A DNA stretch of 8,725 bases from CAINVV01 sp037440345 (GCA_037440345.1 JBBIUJ010000170.1:1-8725), one strand, 5' to 3'; counted from the stretch's first letter, positions 1 through 6,689 are shown. Notes: a model not told the origin generated them from the letters alone. A program made the numbers and translations.

Positions 1-1074
1 GGACGATCCAAAAAGGTGATCAGAACAGGATCTGCCTACCCCGAAGAGATTGTAAAAGCCAGAAAAAAAACAGTGATTCCTCCCCCCGTCGGTGCAGGAA
101 AACGGATAGGAAAATCAAAACCCGAAGCCGTAAAAGCGGAAAATCCAAAATCCAAAAGAATCTTAAAAGAGCGTACATCGGATATCTTTCGCCGTAATGT
201 AATCAACAAACCGGTTCAAAAACGGTTTGTTGAGACAGAAACTGATAGTTTGATGACCACAAAAGGCAAAGTTCTCCGTGGCAGGCTGGGCAAGCGAAAT
301 GTGATAGAAGGACTGGACAGGGAGAAGAGAAAACCTGTTTCAAAAGCGCCAAAAAACGATGGGACCATCCGTCTGAACAGGTTCATAGCCAACTCCGGGA
401 TGTGTTCCAGGAGAGAGGCCGACACCTACATCGCAACCGGATGCGTGACGGTCAATGGTGAGATTGTTTCTGAAATGGGCTACAAAGTAATGACAGGCGA
501 CTCGGTCAGCTTCAATGGCAAACTGCTTTCGATAGAGCAGAAAGTATACGTTCTGCTCAATAAACCAAAAGGATTTGTCACTACCGTGGAAGATCCCCAT
601 GCCGAAAAAACGGTGATGGACCTTGTTAAGAATGCCTGTTTTGAGCGGATTTACCCGGTTGGCCGTTTGGATAAAAACACAACTGGCCTTTTGCTGTTTA
701 CCAACGACGGGGACTTGACCAAAAGACTTACCCATCCGAAGTACAACAGGAAGAAAATCTACCATGTGCATCTGGATCAAAAAGTGACCAAATCGCACCT
801 GGATGAGATTGTCAATGGCCTAACACTCGAGGATGGATTCGTTGCGGCCGACTCGGTCAGCTATGCCGATGAAGAGGACAAGAAACAGGTTGGTATCGAG
901 ATCCACTCCGGGAAGAATAAAATTGTACGCCGCATATTTGAACATCTCGGATACAAAGTAGTGAGACTCGACAGAGTCTATTTCTGCGGTTTAACGAAGA
1001 AAAACCTGCCGCGCGGTAAGTGGCGCTTCCTGACACAAGACGAGGTCAATATGCTTAAAATGAGCTCTAATTAG
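1..1074 (+). CDS. rRNA pseudouridine synthase, RsuA/RluB family (5' partial)
   Basis: The product isomerises a specific uridine to pseudouridine in ribosomal RNA in the cytoplasm. Numbering from the GTG at base 16, an S4 RNA-binding domain spans about residues 118-165 (starting IRLNRFIANSGMCSRREAD), and the pseudouridine synthase domain follows from about 180. The catalytic motif GRLDKNTTGLLL starts at residue 216, making D219 the nucleophilic aspartate. The end (LPRGKWRFLTQDEV) is typical of RluB/RsuA-like enzymes, but sequence alone does not separate the 23S enzyme RluB from 16S or other paralogues. The frame is open to base 1 (GRSKK before the GTG), and no convincing start or ribosome site is present, so the true start is probably upstream of the window. 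Residues 1-115 form a Lys/Arg-rich, low-complexity, probably disordered extension absent from the short Escherichia coli enzymes; such tails are common in Bacteroidota homologues. Family assignment is very secure. Confidence 0.95.
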   Translation, partial: GRSKKVIRTGSAYPEEIVKARKKTVIPPPVGAGKRIGKSKPEAVKAENPKSKRILKERTSDIFRRNVINKPVQKRFVETETDSLMTTKGKVLRGRLGKRNVIEGLDREKRKPVSKAPKNDGTIRLNRFIANSGMCSRREADTYIATGCVTVNGEIVSEMGYKVMTGDSVSFNGKLLSIEQKVYVLLNKPKGFVTTVEDPHAEKTVMDLVKNACFERIYPVGRLDKNTTGLLLFTNDGDLTKRLTHPKYNRKKIYHVHLDQKVTKSHLDEIVNGLTLEDGFVAADSVSYADEEDKKQVGIEIHSGKNKIVRRIFEHLGYKVVRLDRVYFCGLTKKNLPRGKWRFLTQDEVNMLKMSSN

Positions 1075-1130
1075 GTTGTCATAACTGATACTGTAATTTT
1101 CTTTGCCACCGGGAGACTAATTCAATAGCT

Positions 1131-1625
1131 GTGAAAGAGGATTTTTTGCGAAATATCACCCAAAATCAGGGGATCATCCACAAGGTCACCAGAATATACT
1201 GTGACAATGAGGATGATCGCAAAGACCTTTTCCAGGAGATTTTGATTCAGTTGTGGAAATCCTATGACAAATTCAGGGAACAATCTAAATTCTCGACCTG
1301 GATGTACCGGGTAGCCATTAACACAGCGATTACGAATTTTAAAAAGGAGGCAAAAAACAGAAGAAAGAGTGAGTTGGGAAAAGAGATTTATCTTCTGGAG
1401 GATGAAGTTTACGATTATGAAAAAGAGGAGCATTTGAATTTGCTACATGAAGCCATTAATCAACTAACAGGAATAGAAAAATCGATCATTTTACTCTTTC
1501 TTGAGGACAAACCCTACGAAGAGATATCAGAAATTACAGGAATTTCACAAAACTACGTAAGAGTGAAAATGAACAGAATCAAGAAGAAACTAGAGTACTT
1601 TGTTAAAAGCAAGGAATGCAATTAG
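1131..1625 (+). CDS. RNA polymerase sigma factor, sigma-70 family, ECF type
   Basis: This 164-residue protein has the two-domain layout and length of an extracytoplasmic-function sigma factor, which directs core RNA polymerase to a small set of promoters. Region 2 covers about residues 13-75, with DLFQEILIQLWKSYDKF at 32-48 and FSTWMYRVAINTAI just after it (core binding and -10 recognition). A charged linker follows, then region 4 at about 104-155 with a helix-turn-helix around PYEEISEITGISQNYVRVK. Regions 1.1 and 3 are absent, as expected for the class. The start is GTG at 1131: an in-frame TGA lies at 1086-1088, no ATG occurs between, and the next internal ATG would remove most of region 2. 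A GGGAG at 1111-1115 is rather far upstream to act as a normal ribosome site. The stop codon directly precedes the ATG of the next gene, so the two are almost certainly co-transcribed and translationally coupled. Its target promoters cannot be read from this window. Confidence 0.93.
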   Translation: MKEDFLRNITQNQGIIHKVTRIYCDNEDDRKDLFQEILIQLWKSYDKFREQSKFSTWMYRVAINTAITNFKKEAKNRRKSELGKEIYLLEDEVYDYEKEEHLNLLHEAINQLTGIEKSIILLFLEDKPYEEISEITGISQNYVRVKMNRIKKKLEYFVKSKECN

Positions 1626-2306
1626 ATGGAATTGAACGAATTTAAAAAGGCCTGGCAAAAGGCAACTTCTGATACGATCCAGCAAAAAGAACTGGATGCT
1701 ACATCAATTAACGAACTTTTGAAGAAAAGGAGTAAAGGTATCCTATCCCGCCTCGACCGTAGCGTCAAAATAGGTATCTGGTTTCTAGTCCTTTTCTTCC
1801 TTTTTACGCTTGCGGATCAATTTATGCCTGCCGAACTAATTTTCCCTTCCCGCTGGAAGGCAGATCTTGAAGTTCCAATGTGGATCAATATGCTTGAATG
1901 GTTTGTCAATATCGTGCTGATGCTTACCATTTTACTCTTCGTGATCAGGTTCAGGCGTCTTCAGTTGCAAACACTTGCCAATCAGGATTTGAAGGGAGCC
2001 ATCCAAAAGGTTCTCTCCCTCCTGGATACATTCAAAAAAGAGTTCTACCTTGCAGTGATTATCCTCATGTCAGGGGTGGGTTTGGGATTTCTGCTGGGAG
2101 CAACCAAAGGATTCGAATCCATCAAGATTAGCGAAACGCCGTCAGTAATGGCCATTATCGTTGTCGCTTCTGCGATGCTGGTATTACTGGGTTTGCTAAT
2201 TGGATCGATATTCTATATCTTTCACAAAGGTTTCAATCTTTTATTCGGCAAATACCGCGATCAATTAATCCAGTCCTTAAATGAGCTTCAGGAGCGCGAA
2301 GAATAG
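1626..2306 (+). CDS. Four-helix inner-membrane protein, candidate regulator of the adjacent sigma factor
   Basis: I do not recognise a named family. The 226-residue protein begins with a charged, helical cytoplasmic-type segment (residues 1-48, starting MELNEFKKAWQKAT). Four hydrophobic segments follow at about 49-66, 87-107, 140-159 and 174-199, and a short charged tail ends in NELQEREE. The basic stretches at 33-48 and 108-111 suggest that the N-terminus faces the cytoplasm. The ATG directly follows the sigma-factor stop codon, and the 3' end overlaps the next gene by 26 bases. In ECF sigma operons the gene right after the sigma factor often encodes a membrane anti-sigma factor with a cytoplasmic N-terminal domain. 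Position and topology fit that role, but no zinc-binding anti-sigma motif (HxxxCxxC) is present and no recognised anti-sigma domain is evident. The anti-sigma role is therefore inference; a general membrane protein of unknown function is the safe call. Confidence 0.6.
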   Translation: MELNEFKKAWQKATSDTIQQKELDATSINELLKKRSKGILSRLDRSVKIGIWFLVLFFLFTLADQFMPAELIFPSRWKADLEVPMWINMLEWFVNIVLMLTILLFVIRFRRLQLQTLANQDLKGAIQKVLSLLDTFKKEFYLAVIILMSGVGLGFLLGATKGFESIKISETPSVMAIIVVASAMLVLLGLLIGSIFYIFHKGFNLLFGKYRDQLIQSLNELQEREE

Positions 2307-4746
2307 TCAGCACCTTTCCCTTGTTTCGTTGCTATTCCTCTGTCTCTTCAGTACCCTTGGATCTTCTCAGACAAAACAGATCCATGGCCGGGTAGTGAGT
2401 GCAACTGATCTTTCTCCTCTTCCTTTTGTCCATCTTCGGTTTGACTTTGGCAACAGTGGAACCATCAGCAACATAGACGGGAATTTTACAATTCCGGAAA
2501 CTGTCCGAGAAGTCCAGTTGAGTTACATTGGTTTCCAACCGCTAAACATGCCAGTCGGTAGATCAAGCGATGAGATCTGGATCATCAAACTGACCCCCGA
2601 CGAACACATGCTCAGCACCATTGAGGTACGTCCCGGAAGAGATCCGGCTTACCGTATCATGCAGTCTGTCATTGATCATGCCAAGGAGAACGATCCCAAC
2701 AACCTGGGAAGTTTCCAGTATACTTCTTACCACAAATTTTGGTTGTCGGCCGATCCAATAACTGACAGTAAGTTCAGCGGAAAATTAAAGATTTCACCCA
2801 TAGAGCTTCAGAAACTGCAGCAAAAATTCGAAGCCAACCACATGCTGCTGATAGAGACTCTAAGCAAAAAAAAGTTTCTGCAGCCTCAGCATGAGAGCGA
2901 AGAAATTATCTCCTCCAAAGTTTCAGGATTAAAAAAGGAGAGCTTCTTCCTGCTGGCAACCCAACTTCAAAGCTTTTCGATTTATGAGGAAAATTTCGCC
3001 CTTCTCAGCAAAAAATATCTCTCTCCGGTCTCCAAAACAGCACTGAAGAATTATTCGTTTATCCTGGAAGATACTCTTTTGATTGACCGTAAAGACACTG
3101 TTTTCCTAATTCGGTTTCACCCTGCAAAGGATCGGAATTTTGATGGTTTGAAAGGATTCCTGCACATAAATACACACGGTTATGCTGTCCAGAGCGTGAT
3201 TGCAGAGCCTGCCATTTCAGACAAGAAAGAGATATTTGCCTCAATTTGGCAACATTACGACAGACTGGATTCTAACCGATGGTTTCCGTCCGAGCTCAAT
3301 GCTGCCATCAATTTCAAGATGATGACCAGTTTCCCTTTGGATTCATTGGGTAAAAAAAGAAATCCGCTTGAGCTTTCTGTCACTGCGAACAGTCGGACCT
3401 ACCTGTATCAAAGGGAAGTAAATGTTCCGCTTGACCCCAAATCGTTCCCTAAATATGGTGTTACCGTCTCGCCCGAACAGCGTGACTCGCTCCTCGATGC
3501 AAAAGGTTTTAGGTACATACCGCTAACTTCCAAGGACTCTGTCACTTATCAATACCTCGACAGCCTCGGAAATAAACTAAGGCTAAATGAAAAAGCTAAA
3601 TTACTGCACTCTCTTTCGCTCGGTACTGTCCCGATAGGGGTGATCAGTGTCAACTATACCTACCTGTTCGGGTATAACATCAACGAAGGCTACAAAATTG
3701 GTCTGGGTGTAGAAACCAATCGTAAACTGTCAAAATATATCGCGGCAGGCACCTATTTCATCTACAGTACCCGGGATGGACTTTTCAGGCACGGAGAGTG
3801 GATAAGGATCTATCCGACGGGTTATCCCGATTTGAAGATACAGTTGGGATACAAGGATATGAAGAAAGAGTTCGGAGAATCGACCCTATTGGAAGAGTAT
3901 GATATTTTCGAACCCGAATATTTCAGATCGCTTTTACTACAGCACATGTTTCACACCAAAAGCTATACCGCCAGTGTCGAGATGAGGCCTGTCCAGCCCA
4001 TGAACATGAAGCTCTTTCTCGACAAAGCCACCAACCTCGACAATGCCTATGGCGATGTGGTTGTCGCTGGCTGGGACCCATTCCAGTTGACTCGTGTTGG
4101 TTTTCAATTGCGCTATTCACCCGGCATTGCATTCTTGCACGATGTCGATGAATTGATTCAGAGCGCTCCACCTCATGCAGACGTCTATTTTACAGTTATC
4201 CAGGGCCTTAAAGCACTTCAAGGGGAATATCATTACACCAAATTTGAGGCCAAGGGAAAGTTTCGCCTTCGATTGTCCGCCTTGGGAACCACTTCATTTA
4301 TGATCAGGGGAGGTAAAATCCTTCGTACTGCACCATCCACCGAATGGTTCAACGGATACGGCAGCTATTCGGGCGGTTTTACCATCTTGGCGCCCTATAC
4401 TTTTGCAACTATGCGCCTCAATGAATTTTCGGCCGACCAGTTTAGCTCCCTTCATATCCGTCACAGTTTTGGGACCGGATTTATTCCCTCCTGGTATTTT
4501 ATCAGACCGGAGCTGGCCATTGCGCAAAATATTGGATTTGGTTCCCTTCAACAGCAATATTCGATATCTACCGGCGCAACAGATTTCAGAAAAGGATTTT
4601 TTGAATCAGGGGTGGAGTTGAACAGGATTTTAAATTCCAGTTTTGCAGGACTGGGCTTGGGTGTTTATTATCGGTATGGGCCATACCGGTTCAGTACCGA
4701 CAAACTCAATTTCGCGTACAAGTTCACGTTGAATTTTAAGTTTTGA
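2281..4746 (+). CDS. DUF5686 outer-membrane protein with carboxypeptidase-regulatory-like N-terminal domain
   Basis: The 821-residue product looks like an exported Bacteroidota outer-membrane protein. A signal peptide covers about residues 1-29 (hydrophobic core 12-27, then LGSSQ). A carboxypeptidase-regulatory-like beta-sandwich domain follows at about 33-108 (IHGRVVSATDLSPLPFV, then GTISNIDGNFTI and LSYIGF). A DUF5686-type region starts near 121 (DPAYRIMQSVIDHAKENDP, then a YTSYHKF-like element) and runs to the end. The second half is rich in alternating aromatic/polar strands and ends in FKF, with the terminal Phe typical of BAM-assembled beta-barrels. The length is usual for the family. 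The substrate and exact role are unknown; it differs from SusC-type receptors in lacking a recognisable plug domain. The ATG at 2281 is directly preceded by an in-frame TAA, so no earlier start exists, and it lies inside the upstream gene, implying translational coupling. The Cys at residue 21 has no lipobox around it. Family call is confident, function is not. Confidence 0.88.
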   Translation: MSFRSAKNSQHLSLVSLLFLCLFSTLGSSQTKQIHGRVVSATDLSPLPFVHLRFDFGNSGTISNIDGNFTIPETVREVQLSYIGFQPLNMPVGRSSDEIWIIKLTPDEHMLSTIEVRPGRDPAYRIMQSVIDHAKENDPNNLGSFQYTSYHKFWLSADPITDSKFSGKLKISPIELQKLQQKFEANHMLLIETLSKKKFLQPQHESEEIISSKVSGLKKESFFLLATQLQSFSIYEENFALLSKKYLSPVSKTALKNYSFILEDTLLIDRKDTVFLIRFHPAKDRNFDGLKGFLHINTHGYAVQSVIAEPAISDKKEIFASIWQHYDRLDSNRWFPSELNAAINFKMMTSFPLDSLGKKRNPLELSVTANSRTYLYQREVNVPLDPKSFPKYGVTVSPEQRDSLLDAKGFRYIPLTSKDSVTYQYLDSLGNKLRLNEKAKLLHSLSLGTVPIGVISVNYTYLFGYNINEGYKIGLGVETNRKLSKYIAAGTYFIYSTRDGLFRHGEWIRIYPTGYPDLKIQLGYKDMKKEFGESTLLEEYDIFEPEYFRSLLLQHMFHTKSYTASVEMRPVQPMNMKLFLDKATNLDNAYGDVVVAGWDPFQLTRVGFQLRYSPGIAFLHDVDELIQSAPPHADVYFTVIQGLKALQGEYHYTKFEAKGKFRLRLSALGTTSFMIRGGKILRTAPSTEWFNGYGSYSGGFTILAPYTFATMRLNEFSADQFSSLHIRHSFGTGFIPSWYFIRPELAIAQNIGFGSLQQQYSISTGATDFRKGFFESGVELNRILNSSFAGLGLGVYYRYGPYRFSTDKLNFAYKFTLNFKF

Positions 4747-4876
4747 AGGGGGATCATCTGTTGGCAATTGGCTTTTTACCTGTGGTTTCTTTAAATATTT
4801 GATCCTACCGTCCGAACGGACCTTATCTCCTTTTCGAGAATGCTACCGCGGACGGTGGTCATCTTGCATCCGTTGA

Positions 4877-4905
4877 CCCAGGGTTCCGCTACACTCCACC
4901 CTGGG
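4877..4905. repeat. Inverted repeat, 8-bp stem with 13-base loop
   Basis: CCCAGGGT at 4877-4884 is the exact reverse complement of ACCCTGGG at 4898-4905, with the 13-base loop at 4885-4897. It is the strongest stem in the intergenic region and could form in RNA from either strand. There is no T run after it on either strand, so it is not a classical terminator. Confidence 0.8.
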
Positions 4906-4918
4906 CTACCAACATTAC

Positions 4919-4931
4919 GCCGCTATGCGGC
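4919..4931. repeat. Inverted repeat, 5-bp GC stem with TAT loop
   Basis: GCCGC at 4919-4923 pairs with GCGGC at 4927-4931 around a TAT triloop. It lies 13 bases after the larger stem and appears to belong to the same element. Confidence 0.7.
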
Positions 4932-4960
4932 TAAACCCCGGATTTGCGAACCTTTCACCA

Positions 4961-5040
4961 TTTCTCCGTTTCTCCGTTTCATTCTTTCCCTCACTTTCAA
5001 CTCTCCACTCTCCACTTTCAACTCTCAACTTTCAACTTCC
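4961..5040. repeat. Pyrimidine-rich short direct repeats
   Basis: TTTCTCCG occurs twice in tandem (4961-4976) followed by a partial third copy. Then a 14-base unit, CACTTTCAACTCTC, occurs exactly at 4992-5005 and again at 5013-5026, a period of 21 bases, with further CTTTCAACT variants to 5038. On this strand G is nearly absent; the complementary strand reads as a G/A-rich GTTGAAAGTTGAGAGT series. The tract ends just before the permease stop codon at 5046. This looks like simple-sequence intergenic filler, not a gene. Confidence 0.75.
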
Positions 5041-5045
5041 CTCCG

Positions 5046-6293
5046 TCATTCATACCTCAGAGCCTCGATCGGATCCAGCTTTGCGGCCTTAACGGCAGGA
5101 ATAACGCCGGAGGCGAAGCTGACCAGCAGGCAAACGGTAACTCCGCCAATCATCCAGTTCCATGGCACGATGAAGGCTGTTCCCATAAAAAAGGAAATGA
5201 TGTTACCGGCCATCATACCCAGCAGGATACCCAATGCGCCGCCCATCTGCCCGATAACGATCGATTCGACCAGAAACTGCTGCCGGATTGTGCCGGAGTT
5301 GGCGCCAATGGCTTTTCGGATGCCAATCTCCCTGGTACGTTCGGCTACCGTAACCAACAAAATATTCATCAATCCGATGGCTGCGCCAAGCAATGTGATA
5401 ACACCGATAATGGTGGCGGCCATGGTTACATATTTGATGTTGTCAAGAAGGATGTTGACCAGATTATCGCTCTTTTCTACAATAAAATCACTGTCGTCCA
5501 GAATATTGAGCTTGCGGATATTTCGGAAAACACCCTCTGCCTCACCGGTGGCGGCATCCATCAGTTGGGCGGAGTTGGGATGTACACTGATCCTGAAATT
5601 CATTTTGGGCCGGGCAAAATATTGGCGCACATTGGCAAAGGGGAGGAAAACAAGCCTGTCGCCGGTCTCGCCAAAACCACTACCCTTCGACTTCAGTGTG
5701 CCCACAACCACGTATCTTCCACTTCCGATTGTAAGTAACTTTCCAATGGGATCAACACCCTTTGGGAACATTTTAGGCACCATTTCAGCGCCGATCAAAG
5801 CCACATTGGTCCCATCGAAAGCCTCCTGCATCGAAATATTGCGCCCGCTTTCGATATCATATCCATCGGTGGATAGGTAATTTTCATCGATGCCCCTTAC
5901 GACCACATTTGGATTGCTCTTTTTCGATTCATATTTCACGGTGGCTGTGTTTGTTGCCATCGTCGATATAGAGACTATTGCAGGAAAATGGAACTGATCC
6001 CTGAAATCCCTGGCCTGAAAATAACTGATGTAGCTGTAGTTTTTGGAACGGTACCGCTGATTTCCAATCTGAATTCTCATTCCCCTGCTCTGAATGGAAA
6101 AGGTGTTGGCCCCCAGCCGGGTAAAATCGGCGGTGATGGCATTCTTGATGGAGTCGATGGCAGTCAGGATGCCTACCAGCGCCGAGATCCCTACCGCAAT
6201 AATCAGGATCGTCAGTACCGACCGAAGCAGGTTGCTCCTGATCGACTGAAAAGCGATGTGAATATTTTCAACGACAAGCGGCTTAAGTAACAT
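5046..6293 (-). CDS. ABC transporter permease, MacB/FtsX family
   Basis: The 415-residue inner-membrane protein has the MacB-type permease plan. A first transmembrane helix at about residues 25-45 is followed by a large extracytoplasmic MacB-like domain (about 46-285), then three C-terminal helices at about 288-316, 343-370 and 380-401 (FtsX domain). The conserved cytoplasmic loop ERTREIGIRKAIGA (318-331) and the ending AAKLDPIEALRYE are hallmarks of the family. Such permeases pair with a MacB/LolD-type ATPase and use ATP hydrolysis for mechanotransmission across the envelope, for example in export of peptides, antibiotics or lipoproteins. No ATPase gene or membrane-fusion protein is adjacent, so the partner must be encoded elsewhere and the substrate is unknown. 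The length (about 400) fits stand-alone permeases without a fused ATPase domain. The ATG at 6293 gives a normal N-terminus (MLLKPLVVENIHIAFQSIRS) and is preceded by an AT-rich leader without a Shine-Dalgarno site. Confidence 0.95.
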   Translation of the reverse strand: MLLKPLVVENIHIAFQSIRSNLLRSVLTILIIAVGISALVGILTAIDSIKNAITADFTRLGANTFSIQSRGMRIQIGNQRYRSKNYSYISYFQARDFRDQFHFPAIVSISTMATNTATVKYESKKSNPNVVVRGIDENYLSTDGYDIESGRNISMQEAFDGTNVALIGAEMVPKMFPKGVDPIGKLLTIGSGRYVVVGTLKSKGSGFGETGDRLVFLPFANVRQYFARPKMNFRISVHPNSAQLMDAATGEAEGVFRNIRKLNILDDSDFIVEKSDNLVNILLDNIKYVTMAATIIGVITLLGAAIGLMNILLVTVAERTREIGIRKAIGANSGTIRQQFLVESIVIGQMGGALGILLGMMAGNIISFFMGTAFIVPWNWMIGGVTVCLLVSFASGVIPAVKAAKLDPIEALRYE

Positions 6294-6312
6294 AACGGAA
6301 CAAACAAATTAC

Positions 6313-6332
6313 AAATTAAAGATTAAAGATTA
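6313..6332 (-). repeat. Inverted repeat arm upstream of the permease gene
   Basis: AAATTAAAGATTAAAGATTA at 6313-6332 is the exact reverse complement of the 20 bases at 6655-6674. Read toward the permease it lies 19 bases before the ATG at 6293, in the untranslated leader or core promoter. It contains a 7-base tandem repeat (ATTAAAG twice) and is flanked by ACAAATTA-like copies. Confidence 0.75.
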
Positions 6333-6466
6333 CAAATTACTGCTTGATGGTCATTCGTTAGGATGGTAAAAGCCGTAAGATTTGCAGGTGTTTTTCTGTA
6401 ATTATGAATGACAAGGTAGTCCATTTTTTTAAACTTTGAACGTATAAAGGTAATAATGAATTAAGG

Positions 6467-6595
6467 ATGGCGCAATACCTAAATGTAAAAACAGAGGCAA
6501 TTGACAGCTGTACAATTTTCATTGTTCATTTCAAAGATTCTTATTGGATTTATTCAGATAAAATAGCCAATTTTGCGAAACGAAAATTGGGTTAA
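6467..6595 (+). CDS. Possible small protein of 42 residues (uncertain)
   Basis: An ATG-initiated open frame encodes 42 residues, starting MAQYLNVKTEAIDSC, with a hydrophobic CTIFIVHF stretch and a basic end (FAKRKLG). AAGG at 6463-6466 lies directly against the ATG, too close to be a good ribosome site. I recognise no family. It sits alone in the divergent intergenic region and overlaps a candidate promoter for aconitase, so chance occurrence in AT-rich DNA is the more likely explanation. It is listed because no larger gene explains this stretch. Confidence 0.15.
   Translation: MAQYLNVKTEAIDSCTIFIVHFKDSYWIYSDKIANFAKRKLG
6543..6575 (+). promoter_or_regulatory. Weak candidate promoter for aconitase, Bacteroidota type
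   Basis: CAATTTTG at 6568-6575 differs by one base from the Bacteroidota -7 consensus TAnnTTTG, and ATTG at 6543-6546 resembles the -33 TTTG, with a 21-base gap. Transcription would begin near 6582 and give a leader of about 110 bases that includes the second inverted-repeat arm. The match is imperfect on both elements and could be chance in AT-rich DNA. Confidence 0.25.
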
Positions 6596-6654
6596 ACCAT
6601 TGACTGAATAATAACTGATTTAAAGTGGTTACAGCTCTTGCTGATCATCATTTT

Positions 6655-6674
6655 TAATCTTTAATCTTTAATTT
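6655..6674 (+). repeat. Inverted repeat arm upstream of the aconitase gene
   Basis: TAATCTTTAATCTTTAATTT at 6655-6674 is the exact reverse complement of 6313-6332. It lies 15 bases before the aconitase ATG, so both divergent genes carry the same 20-base sequence in the same orientation relative to their own start. It continues as TTTAATTTGATCG toward the start and offers no Shine-Dalgarno site. Confidence 0.75.
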
Positions 6675-6689
6675 TTAATTTGATCGATT

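Larger units (their letters stand above)
4801..4937. repeat. Hairpin cluster resembling a dispersed intergenic repeat element
   Basis: Four short inverted repeats follow each other: GTCC/GGAC at 4810-4821, ACCG/CGGT at 4845-4856, an 8-bp stem at 4877-4905 and a 5-bp stem at 4919-4931. The ordered blocks (CGAACGGA, GAGAATGCTACCG, GTTGACCCAGGGTTCCGCT, CACCCTGGGCTACCAA, GCCGCTATGCGGCTAAA) match my recollection of short non-coding repeats present in many copies between genes of Bacteroidota and some other phyla. Copy number cannot be seen from one window, so repeat status is inferred from internal structure and from memory. Confidence 0.6.
4747..5045. other. Non-coding region between convergent genes
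   Basis: This 299-base gap separates the convergent DUF5686 and permease genes. It holds a hairpin-rich segment (about 4801-4937) and a pyrimidine-rich repeat tract (about 4950-5040), listed separately. A plus-strand open frame passes through it and into the permease gene, but it is made of repeat sequence and antisense codons and does not look like a protein. I found no convincing rho-independent terminator (GC stem followed by a T run) for either flanking gene, although the hairpins could act as bidirectional transcript ends. Confidence 0.85.
6294..6689. other. Divergent intergenic region between permease and aconitase genes
   Basis: This 396-base, AT-rich region must carry promoters for both flanking genes, which are read outward. 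It is bounded by a perfect 20-base inverted repeat, one arm just upstream of each start codon, and contains a 42-codon open frame and a weak Bacteroidota-type promoter match, each listed separately. I see no tRNA, riboswitch-like or strong terminator structure in it. Confidence 0.8.

Noticed and set aside
340..798. Minus-strand open frame of 152 codons
   Set aside because: Antisense to the S4 and catalytic domains of the pseudouridine synthase.
2281..2370. Lipoprotein signal with Cys at residue 21 of the DUF5686 protein
   Set aside because: The residues before the Cys (LFL) do not match a lipobox, and a normal cleavage region follows near residue 29.
4747..4800. Rho-independent terminator after the DUF5686 gene (GGCAATTGGC followed by TTTTT)
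   Set aside because: The bases before the T run do not form a real stem beyond CAATTG.
4961..5040. Possible CRISPR array
   Set aside because: The units are 8-14 bases with very short or no spacers, and there are no cas genes; this is simple-sequence repeat.
4840..5880. Plus-strand open frame of 346 codons running from the intergenic repeats into the permease region
   Set aside because: Most of it is antisense to the clear MacB/FtsX permease, and its beginning is translated repeat sequence with no domain-like features.
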